Assembly (NCBI GenBank): GCA_029961685.1
Contig: JARWKL010000008.1
Location: 12,123,981 to 12,187,980 of the forward strand
DNA: 64,000 nucleotides
Origin: Aristolochia californica
Lineage: Eukaryota > Streptophyta > Magnoliopsida > Piperales > Aristolochiaceae
Direction of reading: 5' to 3'
This document shows positions 47,607 through 59,200 of the stretch, in pieces; position 1 is the stretch's first letter, and each line of letters begins with the position of its first letter. The notes below the pieces were generated by a model, which was given only the letters and a program-made list of their open reading frames with translations, had not been told where the DNA came from and searched no databases. Both the position numbers and the translations under genes were made by a program.

Positions 47607-48067
47607 ATCAATTAGAAATCTCCTTCTTATAAAATTCCACCAAGCCAACGTGGATAACAAAACTTTGGTGTGCATACTTTCTTCACTCATATTTATTATA
47701 GTTTTCAACTTCTTTCACATACATACACTCTAAAATTTTCATTTTATTGTGATCTACATTTGCCTTATCTTTTTTTTTACGTGAAAACAGGGAGAGTGAA
47801 AAACTCAAGTTTGAAAAAAAAAATTGAACATAAAAAATGGAATGAATAAATGATGAGACAGATAATTCCAAAAAGTATCTGTAATTTTTTAGGTCCACTT
47901 TTTGTAAAATAGGCAAAAAGTGTGTTGTTTAGCTCTAGTAAATATCCCACCGCACGCTAACTTGAAAATTTTAATTTTTTCTACTCCTTGAAATTTTTGG
48001 ATCATTAGGTAATTTGCATATTCAACATGTTTCTGGCATGCATATCCACCACATTTAAAACATGTTA
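47607..48067 (+). repeat. Short unit, 461 bp (two small deletions)
   Basis: At 47637-47690 two losses are seen. CCACCAAGCCAACGTGG lacks about 29 bp (TATCTGGGG through AATTTCC), and GGTGTGCATACTTTCTTC lacks about 20 bp around TTTTAGTGCGTG. Both fall within 35 bp of each other in the 5' third of the unit. Confidence 0.88.
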
Positions 48068-48546
48068 GGATAAATTATAAATCTCTTTCTTTTAAAATTC
48101 CACCAAGGTTTCTGGGGTTGTACTAGTGGAATTTCAGAACTTTAGCGTTCATTTTTATTTACTCACATTTATTATAGTTTTCAAATTCTTTTGCATACAT
48201 AAAATCCTAAATTTTCATTTTGTTGTGATCTAAATTTGCCTTATCTTTTTGTTTACGAGAAAACTGGGAGAGTGAAAAACTCCAAGTTTGAAGAAAAAAA
48301 ATTAAGCATCCAAAAAGGAAATGCACAAATGTTGAGAGAGATAATTCCAAAAAGTATCTGTGACTTTTTAGGTCCGCTTTTTGTAAAATAGGCAAAAAGT
48401 GGGTTGTTTGGCTCTGGTAAATATCCCACCGCACGTTAACTTGAGAATTGTAATTTTTTCTACTCATTGAAATTTTTGGATCATTAGGTCATTTGCATCT
48501 TCACAATGCATCTTGCATGCATATTCACCACATTTAAAACATTTTA
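48068..48546 (+). repeat. Short unit, 479 bp (two small deletions)
   Basis: At 48128-48170 the sequence reads GGAATTTCAGAACTTTAGCG and CATTTTTATTTACTCAC. About 17 bp (CCCAACGTGGATAAC) and about 20 bp (AGTGCGTG through TTTTCTTC) are missing. The positions in the unit nearly coincide with the losses in the preceding unit, but the breakpoints differ. Confidence 0.88.
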
Positions 48547-49053
48547 GGATTAATTAGAAATCTCTTTCTTATGAAATTCCACCAAACTATATGCGGTTGT
48601 ACAAGTAGAATTTCCCCAACGTAGAAAATAAAACTTTGGTGTTCATTTTTAGTGCGTGAAAAAAAATTTCTTCACTCACCTTTATTATAGTTTTCAAAAT
48701 ATTTCTCATACATAAACTATAAAATTTTCATTTTGTTGTGATCTATATTTGCCTTATCTTTTTGTTTATAAAACTGGGAGAATGAAAAACTCAAGTCTGA
48801 AAAAAAAATTGAACATCCAAAATGGAAATGCACATATGCGGAGAGAGATAATTCAAAAAATTATCTGTGATTTTTTACGTCCGTTTTTTGTAAAATAGGT
48901 AAAAAGTGGGTTGTTTGGCTCTAGTAAATATCCCACTACACGTTAACTTGAGAATTTTAATTTTTGCTACTCTTTGAAATTTTTGGATCCTTAGGCCATT
49001 TGCATCTTCAGCATGTTTCTGGCATGCATATCCACCACATTTAAAACATGTTA
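48547..49053 (+). repeat. Monomer matching 56787-57297
   Basis: Both units follow a TTGCATGCATAT box and have ACATTTTAGGAT, TTCCACCAAACTATATG, GTTGTACAAGT and GAAAATAAAACTTTGGTG. They are 8240 bp (16 units) apart. The next unit pair does not obviously continue the match, so the shared block is about one unit long. Confidence 0.7.
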
Positions 49054-52000
49054 GGATCAATTAGAAATCTCTTTCTTAGAAAATTCCACGAAGTTATCTG
49101 GGGTTGTACCAGTGGAATTTCCCCAACGTGGATAACTATACTTTGGTGTTCATTTTTAGTGTGAGAAAATAATTTTCTTCACTCACATTTATTATAGTTT
49201 TCAAATTCTTTTGCATACATTAACTCTAAAATTTTCATTTTGTTGTGATCTATATTTGCCTTATCTTTTTCTTTTACGAGAAAACTGGTAGAGTGAAAAA
49301 CTCAAGATTGAAAAAAAAATTGACCATCCAAAATGGAAATGCAAAAATGCAGAGAAAGATTTTTTGAAAAAAGTATCTGTGATTTTTTACGTCCGCTTTT
49401 TGCAAAATGGGCAAAAAGTGCGTTGTTTGGCACAGGTAAATATCCCACCGCACGTTAACTTGAGTATTATAATTTTTTCTACTCCTTGAAATTTAAGGAT
49501 CAATAGGTCATTTGCATCTTCAACATGTTTCTGGCATGTATCCACCACATTTAAAACATGTTAGGTTCAATTAGAAATCTCTTTCTTATAAAATTCCTCC
49601 AAACTATATGGGGTTGTACTAGTGAAATTTCCCCAACCTGGATAACAATACTTTGGTGTTCATTTTAAGTGCGTTAAAATAATTTTCTTCACTCACATTT
49701 ATTATAGTGTTCAAATTCTTTTGCATACATAAACTGTAAAATTTTCATTTTGTTGTGATCTATATATGCCTTATCTTTTTGTTTACGACAAAACTGGGAG
49801 AGTGAAAAACTCATGTTTGAAAAAAAAAATTGAACATCCAAAATGGAAACGCGCAAATGCTGAGAGAGATGATTACAAAAAGTATCTGTGATTTTTTAGG
49901 TCCGCATTTTCTAAAATAGGAAAAAAGTTGGTTGTTTGGCTCTGGTAAATATCCCACCGCACGTTTAGTTGAGAATTTTAATTTTTTCTACTCCTTGAAA
50001 TTTTTGGATCATTAGGATCTTCAACATGTTTTTGGCATGCATATCCAGCACATTTAAAACATGTTAGGATCAATTTAAAATTTCTATCTTAAGAAATTCC
50101 ACCAAGCTATCTGGGGTTGTACTAGTGGGATTTCCCCAACGTGGATAACAAAACTTTGGTGTTCATTTTTATAGCGTGAAAATAATTTTCTTCACTCACA
50201 TTTATTATAGTTGTTAAATTCTTTTGCATACATAAACTCTAAAATTTTCATTTTGTTGTGAACTATATTTGCCTTAGTTGTTAATGAGAAAACTAGGAGA
50301 GTGAAAAAGTCAAGTTTGAAAAAAAAAATTGAACATCCAAAATGGAAATGCACAAATGTTGAGAGAGATAATTCCAAAAAGTATCTGTGATTTTTTAGGT
50401 CTGCCTTGTTTTAAATAAGCAAAAAGTGGGTTGTTTAGCTCTGGTAAATATCCCACTACACGTAAACTTGAGAATTGAAATTTTTTCTACTCGAAATTTT
50501 TGGATCATTAGGTCATTTACATCTTCAACATGTTTCTTGCATGCATATCCACCACATTTAAAACATGTTAGGATCAATTATAAATCTCTTTCTTATAAAA
50601 TTCCACCAACCTATCTGGGGTTGTACAAGTGGAATTTCCCACACGTGAATAATAGAACTTTGGTGATCATTTTTAGTGCGTGAAAATAATTTTTTTCACA
50701 CACATTTATTGTAGTTTTCAAAATCTTTTGCATACATAAACTACAAAATTTTCATTTTGTTGTGAACTATATTTGCCTTATCTTTTTGTTTACGAGAAAA
50801 CTGAGAGAGTGAAAAACTCAAATTTGAAAAAAAAATATTGAACAACCAAAATGGAAATTCTCAAATGCTGAGAGAGATAATTCATAAAAGTATCTGTGAT
50901 TTTTTACGTCCACTTTTTGTAAAATAGGCAAAAAGTGGGTTGTTTGGCTCTGGTAAATATCCCACCGCACGTTAACTTGAGAATTTTAATTTTTTGTACT
51001 CCTTGAAATTTTTGGATCATTAGGTCATTTCCATCTTCAACATATTTCTGCCATGTATCCACCACATTTAAAACATGTTAGGATCAATTAGAAATCTCTT
51101 TCTTAGAAAATTCCACCAAGCTATTTGGGGTTGTACTTGTGGAATTTCCCCAACGTGAATAACAAAACTTTGGTGATCATTTTTTGTGCGTGAAAATAAT
51201 TTTCTTCACTCATATTTATTATAGTTTTTAATTTCTTTTGCATACCTATACTCTAAAATTTTCATTTTGTTGTGATCTATATTTGCCTTATCATTTTGTT
51301 TACGAGAAAACTGGGAGAAAAAAAACTCAAGTTTGAAAAAAAAAATTGAACATCCAAAATGGAATTGCACAAATGCTGAGAGAGATAATTCCAAAAAGAA
51401 TCTGTGATTTTTTAGGTCTGTTTTCAGTAAAATAGGAAAAAAGTGGGTTGTTTGGCTCTGGTAAATATCCCACCGCACGTTAACTTGAGAATTTTAATTT
51501 TTTCTACTCCTTGAAATTTTTGGATCATTAGGCCATTTGCATCTTCAACATATTTCTTGCATGCATATCCACCACATTTAAAACATGTTAGGATCAATTA
51601 GAAATCTCTTTCTTAGAAAATTCCACCAAGCTATCTGGGGTTGTACAAGTGAAATTTTCCCAACGTGGATAACAAAACTTTGGCGTTCATTTTTAGTGCG
51701 TGAAAATAATTTTTTTCACTGACATTTATTATAGTTTTCAAATTCTTTTGCATACATAAACTCTAAAATTTTCATTTTGTTGTGATCTATATTTGCCTTA
51801 TCTTTTTTTTTTCAAGAAAGCTGGGAGTGTGAAAAACTCAATTTTGAAAAAAAAAGTAGAACATGCAAAGTGGAAATGCACAAATGCTGGGAGAGATAAT
51901 TCCAAAAAGTATCTGTGATTTTTTATGTTCGCTTTTCTATAAAATAGGTAAAATGTGGGTTGTTGGGCTCAAGTATATATCCCACCGCATGTTAACTTGA

Positions 52001-52611
52001 GAATTTAATTTTTTCTACTCCTTAAAATTTATGGATCATTAGGTCATTTGCATCTTCAACATGTTTCTGGCATGCATATCCACCACATTTAAAACATGTT
52101 TGGATCAATTAGAAATCTCTTTCTTATAAAATTCCACCAAGCTATCTGGCGTTGTACTAATGGAATTTCCTCTACATGGATAACCAAACTTTGGTGTTCT
52201 TTTTTAGTGCGTGAAAATATTTTCTTCACTCACATTTATTAGAGTTTTCAAATTCTTTTGCATACATAAACTCTAAAATTTTCATTTTGTTGTGATCTAA
52301 ATTTGCCGTATCTTTTTGTTTACGAGAAAACTAGGAGAGTGAAAAACTCAAGTTTGAAAAAAAAAAATTGAACATCCAAAGTGGAAAAGCAAAAAATTTG
52401 AGGAAATAATTCCAAATAGTATCTGTGATTTTTTAGGTCTGCTGTTTGTAAAATAGGAAAAAAGTGGGTTGTTTGACTCCTGTAAATATCCCATCGGATG
52501 TTTACTTGAGAATTTTAATTTTTTCTACTCCTTGAAATTTTTGGATCATTAGGTCATTTGCATGTTCAACATGTTTCTGGCATGCATATCCACCACATTT
52601 AAAACATGTTA
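48547..52611 (+). repeat. Run of 8 regular monomers (units 97-104)
   Basis: Unit starts are 48547, 49054, 49564, 50067, 50571, 51081, 51591 and 52102 (503-511 bp). Features common in this part of the array are TTCTTAGAAAATTCCAC, GTACAAGTG, TTTCTTGCATGC and TTAGGCCATTTGC. Unit 48547 resembles 56787. Unit 49564 shares ATAACAATACTTTGG and GAAAAACTCATGTTTG with unit 54751. Confidence 0.94.
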
Positions 52612-53221
52612 GGATCAATTAGAAATCTCTTTCTTATAAATTTCCACCAGGCTATCTGGGGTTGTACTAGTGGAATTTCCCCAACGTGGATAACAAAACT
52701 TTGGTGTTGATTTTTAGTGCATAAAAATAATTTTCTTCACTCACATTTATTATAGTTTTCAAATTATTTTGCATACAACAACTCTAAAATTTTCATTTTT
52801 TTGTGATCTATATTTCCCTTATCTTTTTTTTTACGAGAAAACCGAGAGAGTGAAAAATTCATGTTTGAAAAAAAAATTGAAAATCCAAAATGGAAATGCA
52901 CAAATGCTGGGAGAGATAATTCCAAAAAGTATCTCAGATTTTTTAGGTCCGCTGTTTTTAAAATAGGCAAAAAGTGGGTTGTTTAGCTCTGGTAAATAAA
53001 CCACAGCACGTTTACATGAGAATTTTAAGTTTTTGTGATTTTTTAGGTCCATTTTTTTTAAAATAGGAAGAAAGAGGGTTGTTTGGCTCTGGCAAATATC
53101 CCTCCGCACGTTAACTTGAGAATTTTAATTTTTTCTACTCCTTGAAATTTTTGGATCATTTGGTCATTTGCATCTTCAACATGTTTCTGGCATGCATATC
53201 CACCACATTTAAAACATGTTA
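52612..53221 (+). repeat. Long unit, 610 bp (100-bp partial duplication)
   Basis: The segment GATTTTTTAGGTCC ... GGCTCTGG ... AGAATTTTAA is present twice, beginning at about 52938 and 53038. After the first TTTTAAGTTTTTG (53021-53035) the sequence returns to GTGATTTTTTAGGTCC instead of going on to CTACTCC. The two copies differ at many positions (AAATAAACCACAGCACG against CAAATATCCCTCCGCACG). The second copy therefore came from a different monomer: an unequal exchange at a T-rich match, not a fresh slippage. Confidence 0.9.
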
Positions 53222-56200
53222 GGATAAATTATAAATCACTTTCTTTTAAAATTCCACCAAGCTCTCTGGGGTTGTACTAAGGGAATTTCCCCGACGTGGA
53301 TAAGAAAACATTGGTGTTTATTTTTAGTGCGTGAAAATAATTTTCCTCACTCACATTTATTATAGTGTTAAAATTCATTTGCATACATAAACTCTAAATT
53401 TTTCATTTTTAGTGATCTATATTTGCCTTATCCTTTTCTTTACGAGAAAACTAGGAGAGTGAAAAACTCAATTTAAAAAAAAAATTGAACATCCACAATG
53501 GAAATGCACAAGTGCTGAGAGAGATAATTCCAAAAATAATCTGTGTTTTTTTAGGTCCGTTTTCTGTAAAATAGGCAAAAAGTGGGTTGTTTGGCTCTGG
53601 TAAATATCCCACTGCACATTAACTTGAGAATTTTAATTTTTTCTATTCCTTGAAATTTTTTGATCATTAGGCCATTTGCATCTTCAACATGTTTCTCGCA
53701 TGCATATCCACCACATTTAAAACTTGTTAGGAACAATTAGAAATCTCTTTCCTAGAAAATTCCACCAAGCTATCTGGGGTTGTACTAGTGGAATTTCCCC
53801 AATGTGGATAACAAAACTTTGGTGTTCATTTTTAGTGCGTGAAAATAATTTTCTTCACTCACATTTATTATAGTTTTAAAATTATTTTGCATACATAAAC
53901 TCTAAAATTTTCATTTTGTTGTGATCTGTATTGGCCTTATCTTTTTGTTTACGAGAAAGTTGGGAGAGTGAAAAACTCAAGTTTGAAAAAAAAAGATGAA
54001 CATCCAAAATGGAAATGCACAAATGCTGGGAGAGATAATTCCAAAAAGTATCTGTGATTTTTTAGGTTCGGTTTTTTGTAAAATAAGCAAAATGTGGGTT
54101 GTTTGGCTCTTGTAAATATCCCACCGCACGTTAACTTCAAGATTTTAATTTTTCTACTCCTTGAAATTTTTGGATCATTAGGCCATTTGCATCTTCAACA
54201 TGTTTCTGGCATGCATATCCACCACATTTAAAACATTTTAGGATCAATTAGAACTATTTTCTTATGAAATTCCACCAAGCTATCTGGGATTGTACTAGTT
54301 GAATTTCCCCAACGTGGATAACAAAACTTTGGTGTTCATTTTTAGTGGGTGAAAATAATTTTCTTCACTCACATTTATTATAGTTTTCAATTTCTTTTGC
54401 ATACATAAACACTAAAATTTTCATTTTGTTGTGATCTATATTTGCCTTATCTTTTTGTTTACAAGAAAACTTGGAGAGTGAAAAACTCAAGTTTGAAAAA
54501 AAAAATTGAACATCCAAAATGCAAATGCACAAATTCTAAGAGAGATAATTTTGAAATGTATCTGTGATTTTTTCGGCCCATTTTCTGTAAAATAGGCAAA
54601 AAGTGGGATGTTTGGCTCTGGTAAATATCCCATCGCACGGTAACTTGAGAATTTTAATTTTTACTACTCCTTGAAATTTTTGGATCATTAGGCCATTTGC
54701 ATCTTCAGCATGTTTCTGGCATGCATATCCACCACATTTAAAACATGTTAGGATCAATTAGAAATCTCTTTCTTAGAAAATTCCACCAAGCTATCTGGGG
54801 TTGTACTAGTGGAAATTCCCAACATGGATAACAATACTTTGGTGTTCATTTTCAGTCCGTGAAAATAATTTTCTTCACTCACATTTATTATAGTGTGCAA
54901 ATTCTTTTGCATACATAAACTCTAAAATTTTCATTTTGTTGTGATCTATATTTGCCTTATCTTTTTGTTTAAGAGAAAGCTGGGAGAGTGAAAAACTCAT
55001 GTTTGAAAAAAAAAATGAACATCCAAAATGGAAATGTACAAATGCTGAGAGAGATAATTCGAAAAAGTATCTGTGATTTTTTAGGTCCACTTTTTTTTAA
55101 AATAGGCAAAATGTGGGTTGTTTGGCTCTTGTAAATATCCCACCGCACGTCAACTTGAGAATTTAATTTTTCTACTCCTTGAAATTTTTGGATCATTAGG
55201 TCATTTGCATCTTCAACATGTTTCTAGCATGCATATCCACCACATTTAAAACATGTTAGGATCAATTAGAAATCTCTTTCTTATAAAATTCCACCAAGCT
55301 GTCTGGGGTTGTTCTACTGAAATTTCCCCAACGTGGATAACAAAACTTTGGTGTTCTTTTTTACTACAAGACAATAATTTTCTTCATTTACATTTATTAT
55401 AGTTTTAAATTTCGTTTGAATACATTAACTCTAAAATTTTTATTTTGTTGTGATCTATATTTGCCTTATCTTTTTGTTTACGAGAAAACTGGGAGAGTTA
55501 AAAACTCAAGTTTGAAAAAATAAATTGAACAACCAAAATGGAAATAGACAAATTCTGAGGGAGATAATTTCAAAAAATTTCTGTGATTTTTTAGGTTTGC
55601 TTTTTGTAAAATAGGCAAAAAGTGGGTTGTTTGGCTTTAGCAAATATCCCACCGGACGTTGACATTAGAATTTTAATTTTTTCTATTCCTTGAAATTTTT
55701 GGATCATTAGGACATTTGCATCTTCAACATGTTTCTTGCATGCATATCCACGACATTTAAAACATGTTAGGATCAATTAGAAATCTCTTTCTTATAAAAT
55801 TCCACCAGGCTATCTTGGGTTGTACTAGTGGAATTTCCCCAACGTGGATAACAAAACTTTGGTGTTCATTTTTAGTGCGTAAAAATAATTTTCTTCCCGC
55901 ATATTTATTATAGTTTTAAAATTCTTTTGCATACATAAACTCTAAAATTTTCATTTTGTTGAGATCTATATTTTCCTTATCTTTTTTTTTTCGAGAAAAC
56001 CGGGAATGTGAAAAACTCCAGTTTGACAAAAAAAATTGATCCAAAATGGAAATGCACAAAAGCTGAGAGAGATAATTTCAAAAAGTATCTCTTATTTTTT
56101 TGGTCCGTTTTCTGATAAATAGGCAAAAAGTGGGTTGTTTGGCTCTGGTAAATATACCACATCACGTTTACATGACAATTTTAATTTTTTCTATTCCTTG

Positions 56201-59200
56201 AAATTTTTGAATCATTAGGTCATTTGCATCTTCAACATGTTTCTGGCATGCATATCCACTACATTTAAAACATGTTAGGATCAATTAGAAATCTCTTTCT
56301 TATAAAATTCCACCAAGCTATCTCAGGTTGTAGTAGTGGAATTTCCCCAACGTGGATAACAAAACTTTGGTATTCGTTTTTAGTGTGTGAAAATAATTTT
56401 CTTCACTCACATTTACTATAGTTTTCAAATTCTTTTGCATACATAAACTCTAAAATTTTCATTTTGTTGTGATCTATATTTGCCTTATCTTTTTGTTCAC
56501 GATAAAACTGGGAGAGTGAAAAACTCAAGTTTGAAAAAAAAAATTCAACATCCAAAATGGAAATGCACAACTGCTGAGAGAGAAAATTCCAAAATGTAAC
56601 AGTGATTTTTTAGGTCCACTTTTTGTAAAATAGTCAAAAAGTGGGTTGTTTGGCTCTGGTAAATATCCCACCGCACGTTAACTTAAGAATTGAAATTTTC
56701 TACTCCTTGAAACTTTTGGATCATTAGGTCATTTGCATCTTCAACATGTTTCTTGCATGCATATCCACCACATTTAAAACATTTTAGGATCAATTAGAAA
56801 TCTCTTTCATATAATATTCCACCAAACTATATGGGGTTGTACAAGTGGAATTTCCCCAACGTGGAAAATAAAACTTTGGTGTTCATTTCTAGTGCGTGAA
56901 AATAATTTTCTTCACTCACATTTATTATAGTTTTCAATTTCTTTTGCATACCTAAACTCTAAAATTTTCATTTTGTTGTGATCTATATTTACCTTATCTT
57001 TTTGTTTATGAAAAAACTGGGAGAGAGAAAAACTCTATTTAAAAAAAAAAATTGAACATCGAAAATGGAAATGTAAAAATGCTGAGACAGATAATTCCAA
57101 AAGGTATTTGTGATTTTTTAGATCCACTTTTTGTAAAATAGGCAAAAAGTGGGTTGTTTGGCTCTGGTAAATATCCCACCACACGTTAACTTGAGAATTT
57201 TAATTTTTTCTACTCCTTAGAAATTTTTGGATCTTTAGGTCATTTGCATCTTCAACATGTTTCTGGCATGCATATCCACCACATTTGAAACATGTTAGGA
57301 TCAATTAGAAATCTATTTCTTATAAAATTCCACCAGGCTATCTGTGGTTGTACTAGAATTTCCCCAATGTGGATAACAAAACTTTGGTGTACGTTTTTAG
57401 TACGTGAAAATAATTTTCTTCACACCCATTTATTGTAGTTCTCAAATTCTTTTGCATACATGAACTCTAACATTTTCATTTTGTTGTGATCTATATTTGC
57501 CTTTTCTTTTTGTTTACGAGAAAACTGGAAGTGAGAAAAACTCAGCTTTGAAAAAAAAAATTGAACATCAAAAATGGAAATGCATAAATGTTGAGAGAGA
57601 TAATTCCATAAAGTTTTATTGATTTTTTAGGTGTGAATTTTTTTAAAATAGGCAAAAAGAGGGTTGTTTGGCTATCGTAAATATCCCACCGCAAGTTAAT
57701 TTGAGAATTTTAATTTTTTCTACTCCTTGAAATTTTTGGATCATTAGGTCATCTGCATCTTCAACATCTTTCTGGCATGCATATCCACCACATTTAAAAC
57801 ATTTTAGGATCAATTAGAAATATTTTCTTATGAAATTCCACCAAGCTATCTGAGGTTGTACTTGTTGAATTTCCCCAACGTGGATAAGAAAACTTTGGTG
57901 TTCATTTTTAGTGTGTGAAAATAATTTTCTTCACTCTCATTTATTATAGTTTTCAAATTCTTTTCCATACATAAACTCTAAAATTTTCATTTTGTTGTGA
58001 TCCATATTTTCCTTATCTTTTTGTTTACGAGAAAACTGGGAGAGAGAAAAACTCAAGTTTGCAAAAAAAAAATGTAACATCCAAAATGGAAATACACAAA
58101 TGCTGAGAGAGATAATTCAAAAAAGTATGTTTCATTTTTTAGGTCCGCTTTTTGTAAAATAGGCAAAAAGTAGGTTGTTTGGCTATGGTAAATATCCCAC
58201 CGTACGTTAACTTGAGAATTTCAATATTTTCTACTCCTTGAAATTTTATGATCATTAGGTCATTAGCATCTACAACATTTTTCTGGCATGCATATCCACC
58301 ACATTTAAAACATGTTAGGATCAATTAGAAATCACTTTCTTATAAAATTCCCCAAGCTATCTTAGATTGCACTAGCGGAATTTCCCCAACGTGGATAACA
58401 AAACTTTGGTGTTCATTTTTAGAGCATGAAAATAATTTTCTTCACTCACATTTATTATAGTTTTCAAATTCTTTTGCATACATAAACTCTAAAATTTTTA
58501 TTTTGTTCTGATCTATATTGGCCTTATCTTTTTGTTTATGAGACTACTGAGAGAGTGAAAAACTAAAATTTGAAAGAAAAAAAATTGAACATCCAAAATG
58601 CAAAAGTAGAAATGTAGAGAGAGATAATTCCAAAAACTATCTGTGGTTTTTGGGTCCGCTTTTTGTAAAATAGGCAAAAAGTTGGTTGTTTGGCTCTTGT
58701 AAATATCCCACCGCAAGTTAACTTGAGAATTTTAATTTTTTCTACTCCTCAAAATTTTTGGATCAATAGGTCATTTTCATCTTCAACTTGTTTCTGGCAA
58801 GCATATCCACCACATTTAAAACATATTAGGATCAATTAGAAATCTCTTTCTGATAAAATTCCACCAAGCTATCTGGGGTTGTACTAGTGGAATTTCCCCA
58901 ACGTGGATAACAAAACTTTGGTTTTCATTTTAGTGCGTGAAATTTTTTTTCTTCACTCACATTTATTATAGTTTTCTAAATCATTTGCATACATAAACTC
59001 TAAAATTTTCATTTGGTTGTGATTTTTAATTGCCTTATCTTTTGGTTTACGAGAAAACTGCCAGAGTGAAAAACTCAAGTTAGAAAAAAAAATGTAACAT
59101 CCAAAATGGAAATACACAAATGCTGAGAGAGATAATTCAAAAACGTATCTGCGATTTTTTAGGTCCGCTTTTTTTAAAATAGGCAAAAAGTGGGTTCTTT

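Noticed and set aside
46720..48546. Mobile element insertion or excision site behind the truncated units
   Set aside because: No foreign sequence, terminal inverted repeat or target-site duplication is present; all bases belong to the satellite.
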